Part shown: one piece after another, positions 12,474 to 24,214 of the stretch
Layout of the letters: each line of letters opens with the position of its first letter
Numbering within the stretch: position 1 is the stretch's first letter
DNA from: Molanna angustata
Lineage: Eukaryota; Arthropoda; Insecta; Trichoptera; Molannidae
Assembly: GCA_963576475.1 (NCBI GenBank)
Contig: OY754969.1
Coordinates: 25,744,958-25,808,957 of the forward strand
Direction of reading: 5' to 3'
DNA: 64,000 nucleotides
Position numbers and translations under genes: made by a program
The notes under the pieces: model-generated
Seen by the model: the letters and a program-made list of their open reading frames with translations, nothing else
Databases searched by the model: none
Told to the model about the DNA's origin: nothing

Positions 12474-13435
12474 CTAGTTGCATGTAACACATGAGATCCA
12501 ACTGTCGATAGCGATAGTATGTATAGTTGAAGAATAAGTACCAAACTATAAACCCATAAATACAAATTATTTAATATTTTAAGATATTTGGTTTTCTATA
12601 CAACACATGTACCTAGGTATGTATATCAAGATAGGATAGGATGGAGGTCAGTCCTTTGATCCTACCCAGAATGTGAAAACAGCATGATGGTATGTATGTA
12701 TGTTTGGAGATTAGTATCAAATTATTAAGTCTTCTTAGATATTGTGAGTAGGCTACTTCCATACAAATTGTATGAAACAATGTCGTCACATAATTCAATT
12801 TTTATAAAAATTGTTGAAAAAAATTTGCAATGTGCTAATACAATTTTAATATTTTTTTATAGAAAATTAAATTTTCTAGTTGGGGTGTTTCGGCTTTTTT
12901 CGATATTTTACAAAAAATTGGAAATATATGCTGTTAAACTCAAAAATTTATCATAAAAAAAAATATTTTTCTTAATAAAAAATGTTTGAGAAACCCTGGA
13001 ATTTTTAAAAAAAAACTAATTTGAGATTTCGTATTTGTCTATGTTTATACCAATTTTCAGCGTTCTAGCTTTTACGGTTTCTGAGATATATGGAAAAATA
13101 AATCAAATTTTCAAAAGTTGATAACCCCTACTGAAACAAAAATTCACAATTCTAAGTATAAAAGTTTTGTAGGATTGTAATTTTTTATATATTTTAAAAT
13201 TTTGGCTCTGTAAATTAAGCGGATCAAAAGTTATAAGGGGGGACAGACAGACACACACACAGACACACAGACACACACACACACACAAAACTCACATAAA
13301 ATGTTCTACTCCGAATTCTGAGAAAACCCATGTACGGGAACATATATGCTGCGAGGCCTCTAGTTGGTGCTATTAGCATGCAAAAAGTCCACTACACCAT
13401 ACAAAATTTTCCTTCGTACACGCATCTTGGCTTAA
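12474..13435 (+). mobile_element. Family B helentron-like element, copy 1
   Basis: One of seven copies. It opens with CTAGTTGCATGTAACACATG and the motif ATCCAACTGTCGAT, and continues with a region holding GCATGATGGTATGTATG. The middle holds TTGGGGTGTTTCGGCTTTTT, then an ACAGACAGACAC-type microsatellite near 13240, and it ends near CATCTTGGCTTAA. The 3' hairpin seen in copies 4 and 7 is missing because copy 2 begins directly here. Non-coding; reading frames inside are spurious. Confidence 0.9.
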
Positions 13436-14173
13436 CTAGTTGCATGTAACACATGAGATCCAACTGTCGATAGCGATAGTATGTTTAGTTGAAGAATAAG
13501 AATCAAACTATAAACCCATAAATCCAAATTATTGAAAATTTTAACATATGTTGGTATGTATGTCGAGATAGGACAGTTTGGAGGTCAGTCCTTTTTTCCT
13601 ACCCGGAATATGAAAACAGCATGATGGTTCTGTATGTATGTTTGGATATTAAGTAGGTATATATCAAACTATTAAGTCTTCTTACATATTGTGTATAAGC
13701 GACTGCCATACAAATTGTATGAAGCAATGTCGTCACTAAATTCAATTTTTATAAAAAATTTTTATAGTAAATTAAATTATCTGGTTGGGGTGTTTCGGCT
13801 TTTTTCGAAATTTTTAAAAAATTTGGAAATATAGGCAGTTAAACTCATAAATTTATCATAAAAAAATTTTTTTAATAAAAAATGTTTGAGAAACCCTGGA
13901 ATTTTTTTAAAAATATTAATTTGAGATTTTGTATTTGTCTATGTTTATACCAATTTTCAGCGTTCTAGCTTTTATGGTTTCTGAGATATATGGAAAAATT
14001 AACCAAAAATACAAAAGTTGATAACCCCTGACTGAAACAAAAATTCACAATTCTGAGTATAAAAGTTTTGTAAGCCTATAACTGTTTATATATTCTAAAA
14101 TTTTGGGCTCTGTAAATTGAGCGGATCAAAAGTTATAAGGGGGGGGACAGACAGACACACAGACACAAACACA

Positions 14174-14236
<63 letters not shown>

Positions 14237-14262
14237 AAAACTCACATAAAATGTCATAATTA
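13436..14262 (+). mobile_element. Family B helentron-like element, copy 2
   Basis: It is joined head-to-tail to copy 1 with no spacer. It has the same order of blocks, an internal deletion near 13760, and a much longer (CA)n microsatellite (14147-14237). The 3' part after CTCACATAAAATGT is lost. Confidence 0.9.
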
Positions 14263-15789
14263 AAACCCATCTCCCTATACGACTTTCAATTTATTAAAAA
14301 CAAAATAAAAAATATGTAGGTAGGTACTATTTAAAAAAAGTAGTAGGTACTACTACTTTTTTGATTTTTTTACGTCTACATGTACTTATAGAAGTAATAA
14401 GGGTAGATATTTATATACTTAATTCATTTTTTGCGTAGGTATATGTGCAAAGAATCCATTTAAGAACAAATATCTGAAAAAAAGCTAACGGTTTCCAGAC
14501 ATTGTTTCATTGTCCCTTTCTTGCAAAAAACTTGTTAACACCCCAATGGTTGTCGGTTAATGAGTAACGTGTATTGCAAAAAGATCTTTTTTGCGCATAT
14601 TAAATGGCCCGAGTTACCTACCTGTCTATTTCTATATATTATTATGCTAAATACCAACATAGACACATAGCACACATACACAGATAGACAGACAATAGAT
14701 AAATACCAAGAATTATTATTATTATGATTTACCTGATTTTAGCTGGAGGAGACAAGATACCGGTAACGGTTAATTCCCCATTTCTCTATTCCATGGGGAA
14801 ACCTTTCTTTGGATACGTTGATCACGGTTTCTCAAATATCAACTAACTGCCTATATATTATAAATATATTACGGTACGTTACTCACAAACTATGCATTTA
14901 CAACACGCTTATTTAGTTTGTTATGAAATACATAGTCAATAAATAAACCTCTCGTTTCTGCTATAATCCTCTCCTATCTGCTAGGTGTTGTTCTTCCTGG
15001 TCCAAAATTTTACAAACACTGCACTTAAATGCCAAATATGATTATAATGAAATATTGTTTCAAGAAGAGAAGAGTTAAAAACTTTGTTACATACCTAATC
15101 TTAACCAGTGTATAATTTAATTCTATAATGTTCGTTTATAATTGGCTTAATTTAAATGTGAAATGTTTATTTGTAAAAATTTTCGTAGCTGTTGACAATT
15201 TTTAAATAAAAAAAAAAATAGTAGGCTCGCCGTACCTATACTGAAAGTGAAGATAGCACTCTTTACAGGGTGAATTGCCTAAAAAAAAGTGAAGATAAAA
15301 GGTTTTGAAGTTGCTCTTCGTGGCTACAAGATCCTGCATATTCTGTATTCCGTGGTCCTAACTAATAAAATAATTATTTTAATTTTAATTCACCTATTGA
15401 TCGCAGAAATAAATTAAAGAATTTTCAAAACTCTAAAAAAATTGTGTCAGATATTAATTTGTTCTAGCTATTATTAACAAAGTATATTATATAAATTAAT
15501 TTTAAATTCCATAATTTAGATATCGGAAAATATCTTGAAATAATATCTTGGGTGGTGGTTTGCGCATCCTCCAACCAAGCATTAGTATTCTGCTCAGCCA
15601 TTGTGATTTTTAAAAATGTTTGCCGATAACTTATACTAACTCACACTAATTGATGTAATTTAATAGAGTTAAATTTTTGATATATGTTCCACAAAGATCA
15701 GTATTGTTGACAAGGGACTAATCAGCCGACGCTGTTCGTCCTGTGAAAGGAAACTAATGTTTATAGTACCTATTCAGAAATTTATTTTA
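14263..15789. other. Unassigned AT-rich sequence
   Basis: No gene or repeat partner recognised. Confidence 0.5.
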
Positions 15790-17437
15790 ATGAAATCCTG
15801 AGATAAACATTATTGATAAAATGAAATAAATAAATCCTGAGATGGATTTCAACAAAATCTTTGCCGTTAACATTGATAAAATAAAATAATAAATCCTTTA
15901 GATGGAGTTCTACAACATCAGTGCCGTTGAATTGATAAAATAAAATAATAAATTCTTGAGATGAAGTTCTACAACATCAGTGCCGTTGAATTGACAAACT
16001 AAAATAATAAATTCTTGAGATGAAGTTCTACAACATCAGTGCCGTTGAATTGACAAAATAAAATAACAAATTCTTGAGATGAAGTTCTACAACATCAGTG
16101 CCGTTGAATTGACAAAATAAAATAATAAATTCTTGAGATGAAGTTCTACAACAGCAGTGCCGTTGAATTGACAAAATAAAATAATAAATCCTTTAGATGG
16201 AGTTCTACAACATCAGTGCCGTTGAATTGATAAAATAAAATAATAAATTCTTGAGATGAAGTTCTACAACATCAGTGCCGTTGAATTGACAAACTAAAAT
16301 AATAAATTCTTTAGATGAAGTTCTACAACATCAGTGCCGTTGAATTGACAAAATAAAATAATAAATTCTTGAGATGAAGTTCTACAACATCAGTGCCGTT
16401 GAATTGACAAAATAAAATAATAAATTCTTGAGATGAAGTTCTACAACAGCAGTGCCGTTGAATTGACAAAATAAAATAATAAATCCTTTAGATGGAGTTC
16501 TACAACATCAGTGCCGTTGAATTGATAAAATAAAATAATAAATTCTTGAGATGAAGTTCTACAACATCAGTGCCGTTGAATTGACAAACTAAAATAATAA
16601 ATTCTTGAGATGAAGTTCTACAACATCAGTGCCGTTGAATTGACAAAATAAAATAATAAATTCTTGAGATGAAGTTCTACAACATCAGTGCCGTTGAATT
16701 GACAAAATAAAATAATAAATTCTTGAGATGAAGTTCTACAACATCAGTGCCGTTGAATTGACAAAATAAAATAATAAATTCTTGAGATGAAGTTCTACAA
16801 TATCAGTGCCGTTGAATTGACAAAATAAAATAACAAATTCTTGAGATGAAGTTCTACAACATCAGTGCCGTTTAATTGACAAAATAAAATAATAAATTCT
16901 TGAGAAGGAGTTCTACAACATCAGTGCCGTTGAATTGACTAAATAAAATAATAAATTCTTGAGATGGAGTTCTGGACAATATCAGTGCCGTTGAATTGAC
17001 AAAAAAATAAGAAAATCTTGAAATAAAGTTTTACAAAATCAATGCCGTTGAAGTGACAAAATAAAATAATTAAATCTAGAGTTAAAGTTCTACCAAATCA
17101 GTGCCGTTTAAGTGACAAAATAAAATAATTAAATCTAGAGTTAAAGTTCTACCAAATCAGTGCCGTTGAAGTGTCAAAATAAAAAAGCAAAATCCTGAGT
17201 TAAAGTTCTACAAAATCAGTGCCGTTGAGGTGACAAAATAAAATAGTAAAATCTAGAGTTAAAGTTCTACAAAATCAGTGCCGTTGAAGTGACAAAATAA
17301 TGAAATCTTGAGATGGAGTTCTACAACATCAGGGACGTTAACATTTACAAATAAAATCTGGAGATGGAGTTCTACGACATCAGTGCCGTAAACATTAACA
17401 AATAAAATCTTGAGATGGAGTTCTACAACATCAGTGC
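15790..17437. repeat. 59-bp minisatellite with 295-bp higher-order period (left part)
   Basis: Units contain GTTCTACAACATCAGTGCCG and TTGACAAAATAAAATAATAA and TTCTTGAGATG, at a strict 59-bp spacing from about 15890 to 16990. Variant units carrying CCTTTAGATGG start at 15895, 16190 and 16485, exactly 295 bp (5 x 59) apart, together with matching GATAAAAT, GACAAACT and ACAGCAGTG variants. Outer units (15790-15890, 16990-17437) are more diverged. Confidence 0.97.
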
Positions 17438-17963
17438 TTCTTCTTCTTCTTCTTCCTGGCCTCTTCCCAACTTATCGTCGATGAAGACTGTTGGGGTCAG
17501 CTCTCCTCGTCCTCAAGCTGTACAATCTTCGGTTCTGGGCCGCCTCCGATGTCAATTCTTGTTTCATCAATTGTGAACTCCTTTACGCCATCCATGTATT
17601 TTTTGGTCTTCCCCTATTCGTTGATCGGGGGATATCTACGGCCATAGCCTGGTTCAGAATGTGATCCTCGGGTCTTCTTAATATGTGACCATACCATCTC
17701 AATTGTCTTTCTTCTAATTTGTTGTTAATGCCTGTCACTCCTAAGCTTCCGCGAATGTATGAACTTTTTATTTTGTCTTTTAGAGACACCCCCGCTGACC
17801 ATCTTAGCATACGCATCTCGGTGGTTTCCATTTGCCTATGGAAGGTGTTGTACATCGTCCAACATTCGGAGCCATACAGTAGCGCAGGTCTGACAATTGT
17901 CTGATGTATTTTTCCTTTTAGTTTTATTGGCATTTTTGGGTCACCAAAATGCCAATAACACAA
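17438..17963 (-). pseudogene. RTE-like LINE fragment inserted in the minisatellite
   Basis: A 5'-truncated non-LTR retrotransposon tail, minus strand, with a (GAA)n end at the left. The frame 17583-17963 reads KMPIKLKGKIHQTIVRPALLYGSECW, METTEMRMLRWSAGVSL, LEERQLRWYGHILRRPEDH and NRGRPKNTWM. These are the TIVRPALLYGSE, MRMLRW, LRWYGHxxRR and GRPKxTW signatures of RTE-type pol C-termini. A stop/frameshift follows near 17580 and the frame resumes as FTIDETRIDIGGGP... CTACAACATCAGTGC flanks it on both sides (17423-17437 and 17964-17978). Because that is also a minisatellite word, part of the match could be coincidental, but the full 15-bp identity with correct polarity supports a TSD. Confidence 0.92.
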
Positions 17964-18385
17964 CTACAACATCAGTGCAGTTAACATTGATCAAAATACA
18001 ATCTTGTGATGGAATTCTAAAACATCAGTACCGTTAACATTGACAAAATAAAATCTTGAGATTGAATTCTAAAACATCAGTGCCGTTAACATTGACAAAA
18101 TAAAATCTTGAGATTGAATTCTAAAACATCAGTGCCGTTAGCATTGACAAAATAAAATCTCGAGATTGAATTCTAAAACATCAGTGCCGTTAGCATTGAC
18201 AAAAAAAATCTCGAGATGGAGTTATACAACATCTGTGCCGTTAACATTGACAAAATAAAGTTATAAAATCTTGAGATGGAGTTTTACAACATCTGTGCCG
18301 TTAACATTGACAAAATAAAGTTATAAAATCTTGAGATGGAGTTTTACAACATCAATGCCGTTAACATTGACAAAATGAAAACATG
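17964..18385. repeat. Minisatellite, right part
   Basis: It continues the array after the LINE. Units here are shorter (~50-60 bp) with ACATTGACAAAATAAAATC and GAATTCTAAAACATCAGTGC, a different subfamily from the left part. Confidence 0.93.
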
Positions 18386-19994
18386 TTGATTTCTTTGCAA
18401 AGTTAAAATATATGTACCATACAAACTACATAAGTAATTACATGCAATGTGCTTTACCTACTGAACTGAGCAGGTAGTCAAAGGTTAAAGGTTTGCACAT
18501 ATAAAAAGGAACCGTTATGTCTTCTTTTATTGCCTCAGACTTGCGAAAATTTACAATTTTACTATGCAACCGTCTATTTCTCTATTATTATTTGCACTCG
18601 GCGATTGTCATACATGACAAATAAAATGTGAACAACTTTGGAATCTAAGATCTTTCATCAAAAATTATCCACCTTTTGCTTTTTATTTTTTATGCTTTTT
18701 TTATTTTTTATACTTTTAAATTGTATTTGTTTGTTACCTTTGATTAGATATTTTTTGTTTGAAACGATGTATCTTCTGCACAAGCCAAAGTATTATTAAT
18801 CCAACCGATTTCATTTCATATTCATAATAATGAAATGTGAAGTCTGATAAGTTAGAGCTTTTAAGTTTTTCGTGTACATTTTCTTTTGGCGTTTTGTTTG
18901 CTCTATTTAAAAATGATTAATATTTCTTTTGTCTTTTACCATGTCCATAAAGAATAACATATGTACTACACTGTTCTTCCACCACCACCACCCATTCTGC
19001 TTATGGGGACTAATAACGACCCCTTGCAAAACTCTGAAAGAACGCATAAAGAACATACGAAGAGTCCGAAGAACTCTAAAACCTTGCAGACACTGCACTT
19101 AATGTGCCAAAGAGAGCTAATCATGTGTAAACAACTTGGTCACTGTTCAGTGAGAGTGAAGAATTTAATACAGAAAGTCTTGAAAGCCCTAAAGTTGCTC
19201 TTTGTGATGTACCTACACTATAAAAAAATAAATAATATTTAATATGTCACATCTTCAGTCATTATATTTCCAACATAGGTAGGTACCTACCTATATATTT
19301 CTTCTTCGCCTTGATTAACTTTCAAAATAATTTAAAACAATTTCAAATTGGCAGATATCATTCTAATGATTGATTCTTACGATAGGTACCTATTATTCTA
19401 TGGGCATACAAATAAAATACCTATACCTACATACCAATACTGTTGATTTTTTTAACAAATGTAATATATCATATTTAAGTATTATATTTACCTACTACAA
19501 AAAGATACTATTTACAAGGGGAGGGTTGTAGTGAAATATTTTAGGTTATTATTTTCAAGTTTTACTCTGTTGCATAAAAATTAATATACAACTTTTCAGT
19601 AGGGACCTATATGATTTAAAAATGCTATTTCTACATAAATTGCTACCTTTATCATAATAATGACTATGAGTACCTACCTACTTATAAGATAATCTAATCA
19701 TCTTCTTTTAAAGGCGCGTCTTTTTTATTTCAAAGTACATTTCAGGCATATTTGGCAAGACTTGACATATCAATAATCTAATCATATTCTCGTTTGACCC
19801 GAATTCCGTATCTATCAAATAATGTAAATTCATTATTTGTCCTAATCCTTAGTGCTGTTAGATCATCATATCCTTATACCTACCTATATATCAATCAATC
19901 AATCTATATGTACAAATATGTTATCTAAGAATTTTCAGTTATCTTTTAAGTCTATGTACATTAATTTATTTATTTATATAATTTATGTACATGT
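18386..19994. other. Unassigned AT-rich sequence
   Basis: A 93-codon frame at 18961-19242 has no recognisable domain and no supporting context; I do not call it a gene. TAGGTAGGTACCTACCTA occurs near 19277. Confidence 0.45.
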
Positions 19995-19997
19995 GTA

Positions 19998-20046
19998 CAG
20001 AGGCGGATTTATTGCCATAAGGCAATTTCTTCCAACCAACCCGAGC
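19998..20046 (-). mobile_element. SINE family F tail fragment
   Basis: GGCAATTTCTTCCAACCAAC, preceded by TTTATTGCC, matches the reverse complement of the SINE F body at 38525-38565. Only ~45 bp are recognisable. Confidence 0.5.
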
Positions 20047-20764
20047 AACGTGAAGTCTCTGAAGTTAAATTGGTACAATATTTATTTAGTGAGAAATAAG
20101 TTGATAAAAAATAAAATAGAGGAGTAAGAAAAAAATACAAAGAGAAAAAAAAAGAAAAGAGAGTTAAAAAAAAGAATAATAAAAGTAACACTGATCATAG
20201 CAACGAGGAACGGAGGTTACGGAAGGATATAGAAGGAATTCAGGAACTATTTGACAAATAAAGTTTTTTAGTTTACCTTCAAATATTTGAATTGATTGAG
20301 ATGACATTACTTCATCACTTAGGTCATTCATAGTACGAAATATATAGATTTAATAATGTTTTTATTAACGATGTTTCGGATCGACCTGAAGATATATCCT
20401 AATTTTCGTGTCCGAGAGACAACACAACGAGAACTAACCGAAAACTGATTTATATGCAAAAATTACAGTACAGACGCGAACGTCGGCCATATTGGAAATT
20501 ATACTCCTATTAATGAGCTATAGACAATGAGTTCAGCTCATTGACTCCTATACGTCATAACGGCATCATCTAATAGAAAAACAGCAAATCCAGAGGGCGC
20601 TAAACATGCCGCGTATATTGTCACCGCTTCCCTTGCACCCATGCATCTTCTGATGCAAGCTCTCCTTTTCTGAATCTGATTCCGCATATGATTTAATTTT
20701 TACTCAGATTTGAACTATTTGTTTCAACCAGTCTTTATACAAACGATTGTAGGTATACAGGGAC
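20047..20764. other. Unassigned; purine-rich tract at 20100-20185
   Basis: The purine run consists of AAGAGAAAA-type words. A GATGTTTCGGATC phrase near 20367 resembles Penelope-type ends but no hammerhead core can be built from it. Confidence 0.4.
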
Positions 20765-20905
20765 AAATTACGTTATAATTCTAAATGAATTATGGAATTT
20801 CCTTCCAACTAAATTAAAAACAATTAAAACTTTGTTATTTTTACAAAGAAGGTTCGGGAATACCTATTGCCCACATGCCTGAAACAATTATTTAGGTTAT
20901 ATATT
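20765..20905 (+). pseudogene. Possible LINE pol C-terminal remnant
   Basis: One frame reads NELWNFLPTKLKTIKTLLFLQRRF, similar to the LWNxLPxxLKxIxxLxxFKxR ending of many LINE pol proteins. The stretch is short and frames are broken, so this is tentative. Confidence 0.4.
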
Positions 20906-21082
20906 TTCCATAGTATTCCAAAAGTCCCATTTAAGATTAGATTTAATTATTAGTCATTCTTATTTATAAATAAATAAAAATGTTCTAAGATAGAGGCGTT
21001 CACTTTGTGAAAATTCATATTAAATATATTTTTAAATAAATTAATAAACTTTGTTTGTTTCCACTAGTTATATTTTTTAAAA

Positions 21083-21122
21083 CACAACATGTTTCGATAA
21101 CCTCCGTTATCTTCCTCAGGTG
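21083..21122 (-). ncRNA. Hammerhead ribozyme core in Penelope-like 3' region
   Basis: On the minus strand: CAC, then CTGAGGA (21113-21119 of the plus strand), a helix II of GATAAC/GTTATC with GGAG loop, then GAAA, then the self-complementary ACATGT, T, and GTG. This is the type I hammerhead layout: CUGANGA, helix II, GAAA, short helix III, NUH cleavage site (GUU), and helix I closed by CAC/GUG (only 3 bp visible). The short palindromic helix III fits the dimeric hammerheads described for Penelope-like elements. Confidence 0.75.
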
Positions 21123-21148
21123 AGAGGTGAGTTAATACTAACTGAAAA

Positions 21149-22234
21149 CTAATTTTGCGTGGTGTGTGGCAGTGTCAAGGGTGTAGTAGAAAGCGGGGGC
21201 AAGGGAGGGGGTGAGCGTTGACCTAACGGGAACATGGACAGTAGTGGTGAAGTGTAGGGTTGCGTCTGATTATATATTATTTTCTTGTGATTATTAATTG
21301 CTTTGTGTATTTCTAATGTCTCTAGATTGTTTTGTTTCAGTCCGTATGTGTGTTTATGTAATAATTGGGTGTTTGTATTGTCAAATGTATGATTTTCTTG
21401 TATTAGGTGGTTTGCAAATTCTGAAAAACCGAGTCCATTTAAACAGCGTTTATGTTCTTTAAGTCTGGTTTCAATTGTCCGTCCCGTTCTTCCTATGTAA
21501 ATGCTGTCACAGTCTCCACATTGTAGTTCGTATATTCCACTATGTTTCAAATAACTTGTTTTTTCTGTGTTGTTTTTCAGTATTAGTCCTATATTATTGT
21601 CTGTATATAAAGCTGGTTTTATGTTTGAAGGAAGTTGTCTCGTTATGTCGTGTGTAATTTTATCCAGATATATAATTTTTCTCCAATTTTTACCTGTTTC
21701 TTGTGGTTTTGGTTTGTAAATGTATTTATGTATGATGTTCGTATGTATTTTTCTGTTTAATATTTTATGAACTATGTCTTTTTTGTAACCGTTGTTAAGG
21801 GCTATTGTTTCTATTGTTTGTAATTCTTTGTTATAGTCTGTGTTATTCAATGGTACGTTGAGTAATCTAGTGATCATTGAATGAAATGCTGCCATTTTGT
21901 TTGTGATTGGGTGCTGTGAAGTGTTATGTATGATATTATCCGTGTATGTTGGTTTTCTGAATATGTCAAAGGTAAGGGTATTATTAGCTATTTTTATGGT
22001 AAGATCTAAGAAGTTTAACATTCTGTCTTTTTCTGTTTCTATTGTTAATTTGATTTTACTATGTAGAGTATTTAGATGTGTTAGGAATTTTTGTAATTGT
22101 CTGTCAGTACCTGTCCATATACAGAAAATATTATCTACATATCTATACCATACTAACACATTTTTTAGAAAATCCTTATTTTTAACATTATCAAATAGAC
22201 TATTTTCTAAAGAATTCATGAATATGTCAAACAA
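21149..22234 (-). CDS. Penelope-like element protein: RT C-terminus plus GIY-YIG endonuclease (partial)
   Basis: An uninterrupted 361-residue frame, open right up to a stop next to the truncation point, so the first codon (TTG) is not a real start. The RT motif C appears as WYRYVDNIFCIWTG (residues 29-42). PLEs usually have YVDD here, so the second aspartate has become Asn35. RT thumb-like sequence with LNFLDLTI and FDIFRKPTYTDN follows (70-100). The GIY-YIG nuclease begins with GIYELQCGDC (233-242) and YIGRTGRTIETRLKEH (246-261), then a downstream LETLEIHKAI (304-313) that supplies the expected catalytic glutamate. A proline-rich tail ends the protein. Known family function: copying its own RNA and nicking the target. 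It is the longest intact frame in the window; loss of the 5' end and Asn35 make it non-autonomous. Confidence 0.93.
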   Translation of the reverse strand: MFDIFMNSLENSLFDNVKNKDFLKNVLVWYRYVDNIFCIWTGTDRQLQKFLTHLNTLHSKIKLTIETEKDRMLNFLDLTIKIANNTLTFDIFRKPTYTDNIIHNTSQHPITNKMAAFHSMITRLLNVPLNNTDYNKELQTIETIALNNGYKKDIVHKILNRKIHTNIIHKYIYKPKPQETGKNWRKIIYLDKITHDITRQLPSNIKPALYTDNNIGLILKNNTEKTSYLKHSGIYELQCGDCDSIYIGRTGRTIETRLKEHKRCLNGLGFSEFANHLIQENHTFDNTNTQLLHKHTYGLKQNNLETLEIHKAINNHKKIIYNQTQPYTSPLLSMFPLGQRSPPPLPPLSTTPLTLPHTTQN

Positions 22235-22236
22235 CT

Positions 22237-23889
22237 AAATAAAAAAATACAAATAAATAAAAAAATAGGTACCACTATACATACTTGTAAATCCATGTAA
22301 GTAATGAATTATGTTAGACTTAAAGTAAGCTTGAATTGTCTATAGGTATGTAGGTAATAGGTACTTGTGACTTTTAATTTTTCCATATCCGCCGCCCTGC
22401 AACAACAGACCCCATTATTTGATCGCAATCAGGACCCCAACATCAGTAGATTTACTCAATACAACAGAAATATAATTTATTAAGCCGACCAACACTTTGT
22501 GTTCCCGTCTAATCATCCTTCGGTCGTAAATCAATTATATGGCATTAAGCCACTTGACGGCTCAATTACAATTTTAGCATTTCCTATAACAACTGGACCT
22601 CGCGAGTGATGTTTGAGACAAAAATGAAATTTATAACGAGTTACTGTCATGTAGCAGACCCGCAAACTTGTTGAGGCCGATATTTATTTTTTACGACACT
22701 TTAATTTCATACAGGCGATAGAATATAATACAAGGATCGAAATTCCAATGTGATTTTAATACCTTTTTGATTTATATGCCGATAATTTGATGATTAATAA
22801 GAAGCTATTGATCCTGGCAACAGGTTACTGCGTTAACAACCAAGGCTCGTTCAGATTTTGAACATGAACACGCAGTTAAAAACTTTCACTTCTTTCGATG
22901 GCGAGAATAACATTCTTAATTTGGTTGGATTAACATGGTTTAGCACCCAAAACATTTAATTACGTTCTTAAAAAAAAACTCACATTTATACCAAAGATTT
23001 TGTTTCTAATTAAGTCCCTAATATTACATATTTAGTTTCTTTGAGGCAGTCGACAAAGTACACAAAACGCCAAACTATAATCGGTGATTTTTAAACTATT
23101 TGTAATTCATACACATATCCACAAAGCTTGAAAATAAACATCTCTTCTTATAAACTTAAAACCACGCTGAGCAATGAGCAAATGATTTTACAGTGTAGAT
23201 GGTACTATTATATTAAAGGTATGTTGAAGTCTTGCTGTCAGGTAAATTTTTCATTACCCATATATACTATTTATTTCTAATTCAATATTATCAATCTTTT
23301 CTTTTTCGTTTTAGTAAATATGTAAGAATTTTTGTATTTTGTTTCTCTGCTTTCTCTCGAGTTTTTAATTCTCAAATGTTGAATATTTTTCCATATTAGG
23401 TAGGCTAAGAAGGCTTTTAAAAATTTCACAATAAGTTAACTTTAATTAAATACATCATATTATTTTATACATTTGTGTGTCTGATTAACCATAATAAATC
23501 GATAGGACTTATAATCATACCTCGGTGGTTTTAAATACAAACAAGTTCCTGACATTTCTTAATACTTGGAGAATAATTAGCTGGCATTCTGACCATATTT
23601 TTGATAAGAGCATTTTTCAACGTCTCTGGAATTGTAGATAGATTAAATATTCCCACCCATGTAATGGCATGCAACTTGTTAGACCAAACAATAATATTAT
23701 ATCATTCTCTTCCGCAGTTAGTCATAAAACTGCAATCGTTGTTACTGGTACTTATGTGGCATTCTTATGTACATTACAATTCCCTACACCTACCTACAAT
23801 ACTTGCATACCACGGGGTGTTATGACCCGAATAAGGTATTCGAAAAGCAAGAAATTCAAGTTTGACACGAAGTGTAAGTCTAATTATAT
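22237..23889. other. Unassigned AT-rich sequence
   Basis: No gene or repeat partner recognised. Confidence 0.5.
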
Positions 23890-24080
23890 CTCAATATGTA
23901 TCATCATCAGTGGATCCACGGCCAACCTCCTCATTGATTTGTCTCCAATGCACCCTGTCTATGGCCTTTTCTCTCGAATTTCCTCTGGAATCCATCCATC
24001 GTACCCTAGAACTTTTCACACTTCTCATTCCCTCAGGACATGTTATGTGGATCGCAATAGATACGACGTTTAAAACCTCA
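23890..24080 (-). pseudogene. RTE-type LINE pol C-terminal remnant
   Basis: The minus-strand frame reads RPEG-like, SSRVRWMDS, REKAIDRVHWRQINEEVG and ends in DDD from a short (GATGAT) tail. The VRWMD...WREKAxDRxxWRxIxEE pattern is that of RTE-like tails. It is heavily decayed. Confidence 0.6.
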
Positions 24081-24214
24081 CTAACGCAACAACCACGAAT
24101 CATGCCCTTAATTGAGGTTCTTTATCGATTATAGTCGGCTTTCGCGATGCAACAGTTAAATGTTTGACTAGTCAAACGCTCCGAGCTTTAATTACTTATA
24201 CCTACATATTTTCA

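Larger units (their letters stand above)
21000..22236 (-). mobile_element. Penelope-like element, 5'-truncated
   Basis: It contains the C-terminal RT region and GIY-YIG endonuclease (21149-22234) and a 3' untranslated region with a hammerhead core (21083-21122). The 5' break at about 22236 adjoins an A/T-rich (AAATAAATA-like) tract, so most of the RT domain and the 5' end are missing. No second pLTR copy is visible nearby. Confidence 0.92.

Noticed and set aside
15790..18385. CRISPR-like array
   Set aside because: Units are contiguous 59-bp tandem copies with no unique spacers, and the genome is eukaryotic.
18961..19242. 93-codon plus-strand frame
   Set aside because: No domain, no context, ordinary composition for chance frames here.
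20355..20420. Second hammerhead near GATGTTTCGGATC
   Set aside because: A GGAT/ATCC stem and GAAAC are present on the minus strand, but no CUGANGA precedes the stem.
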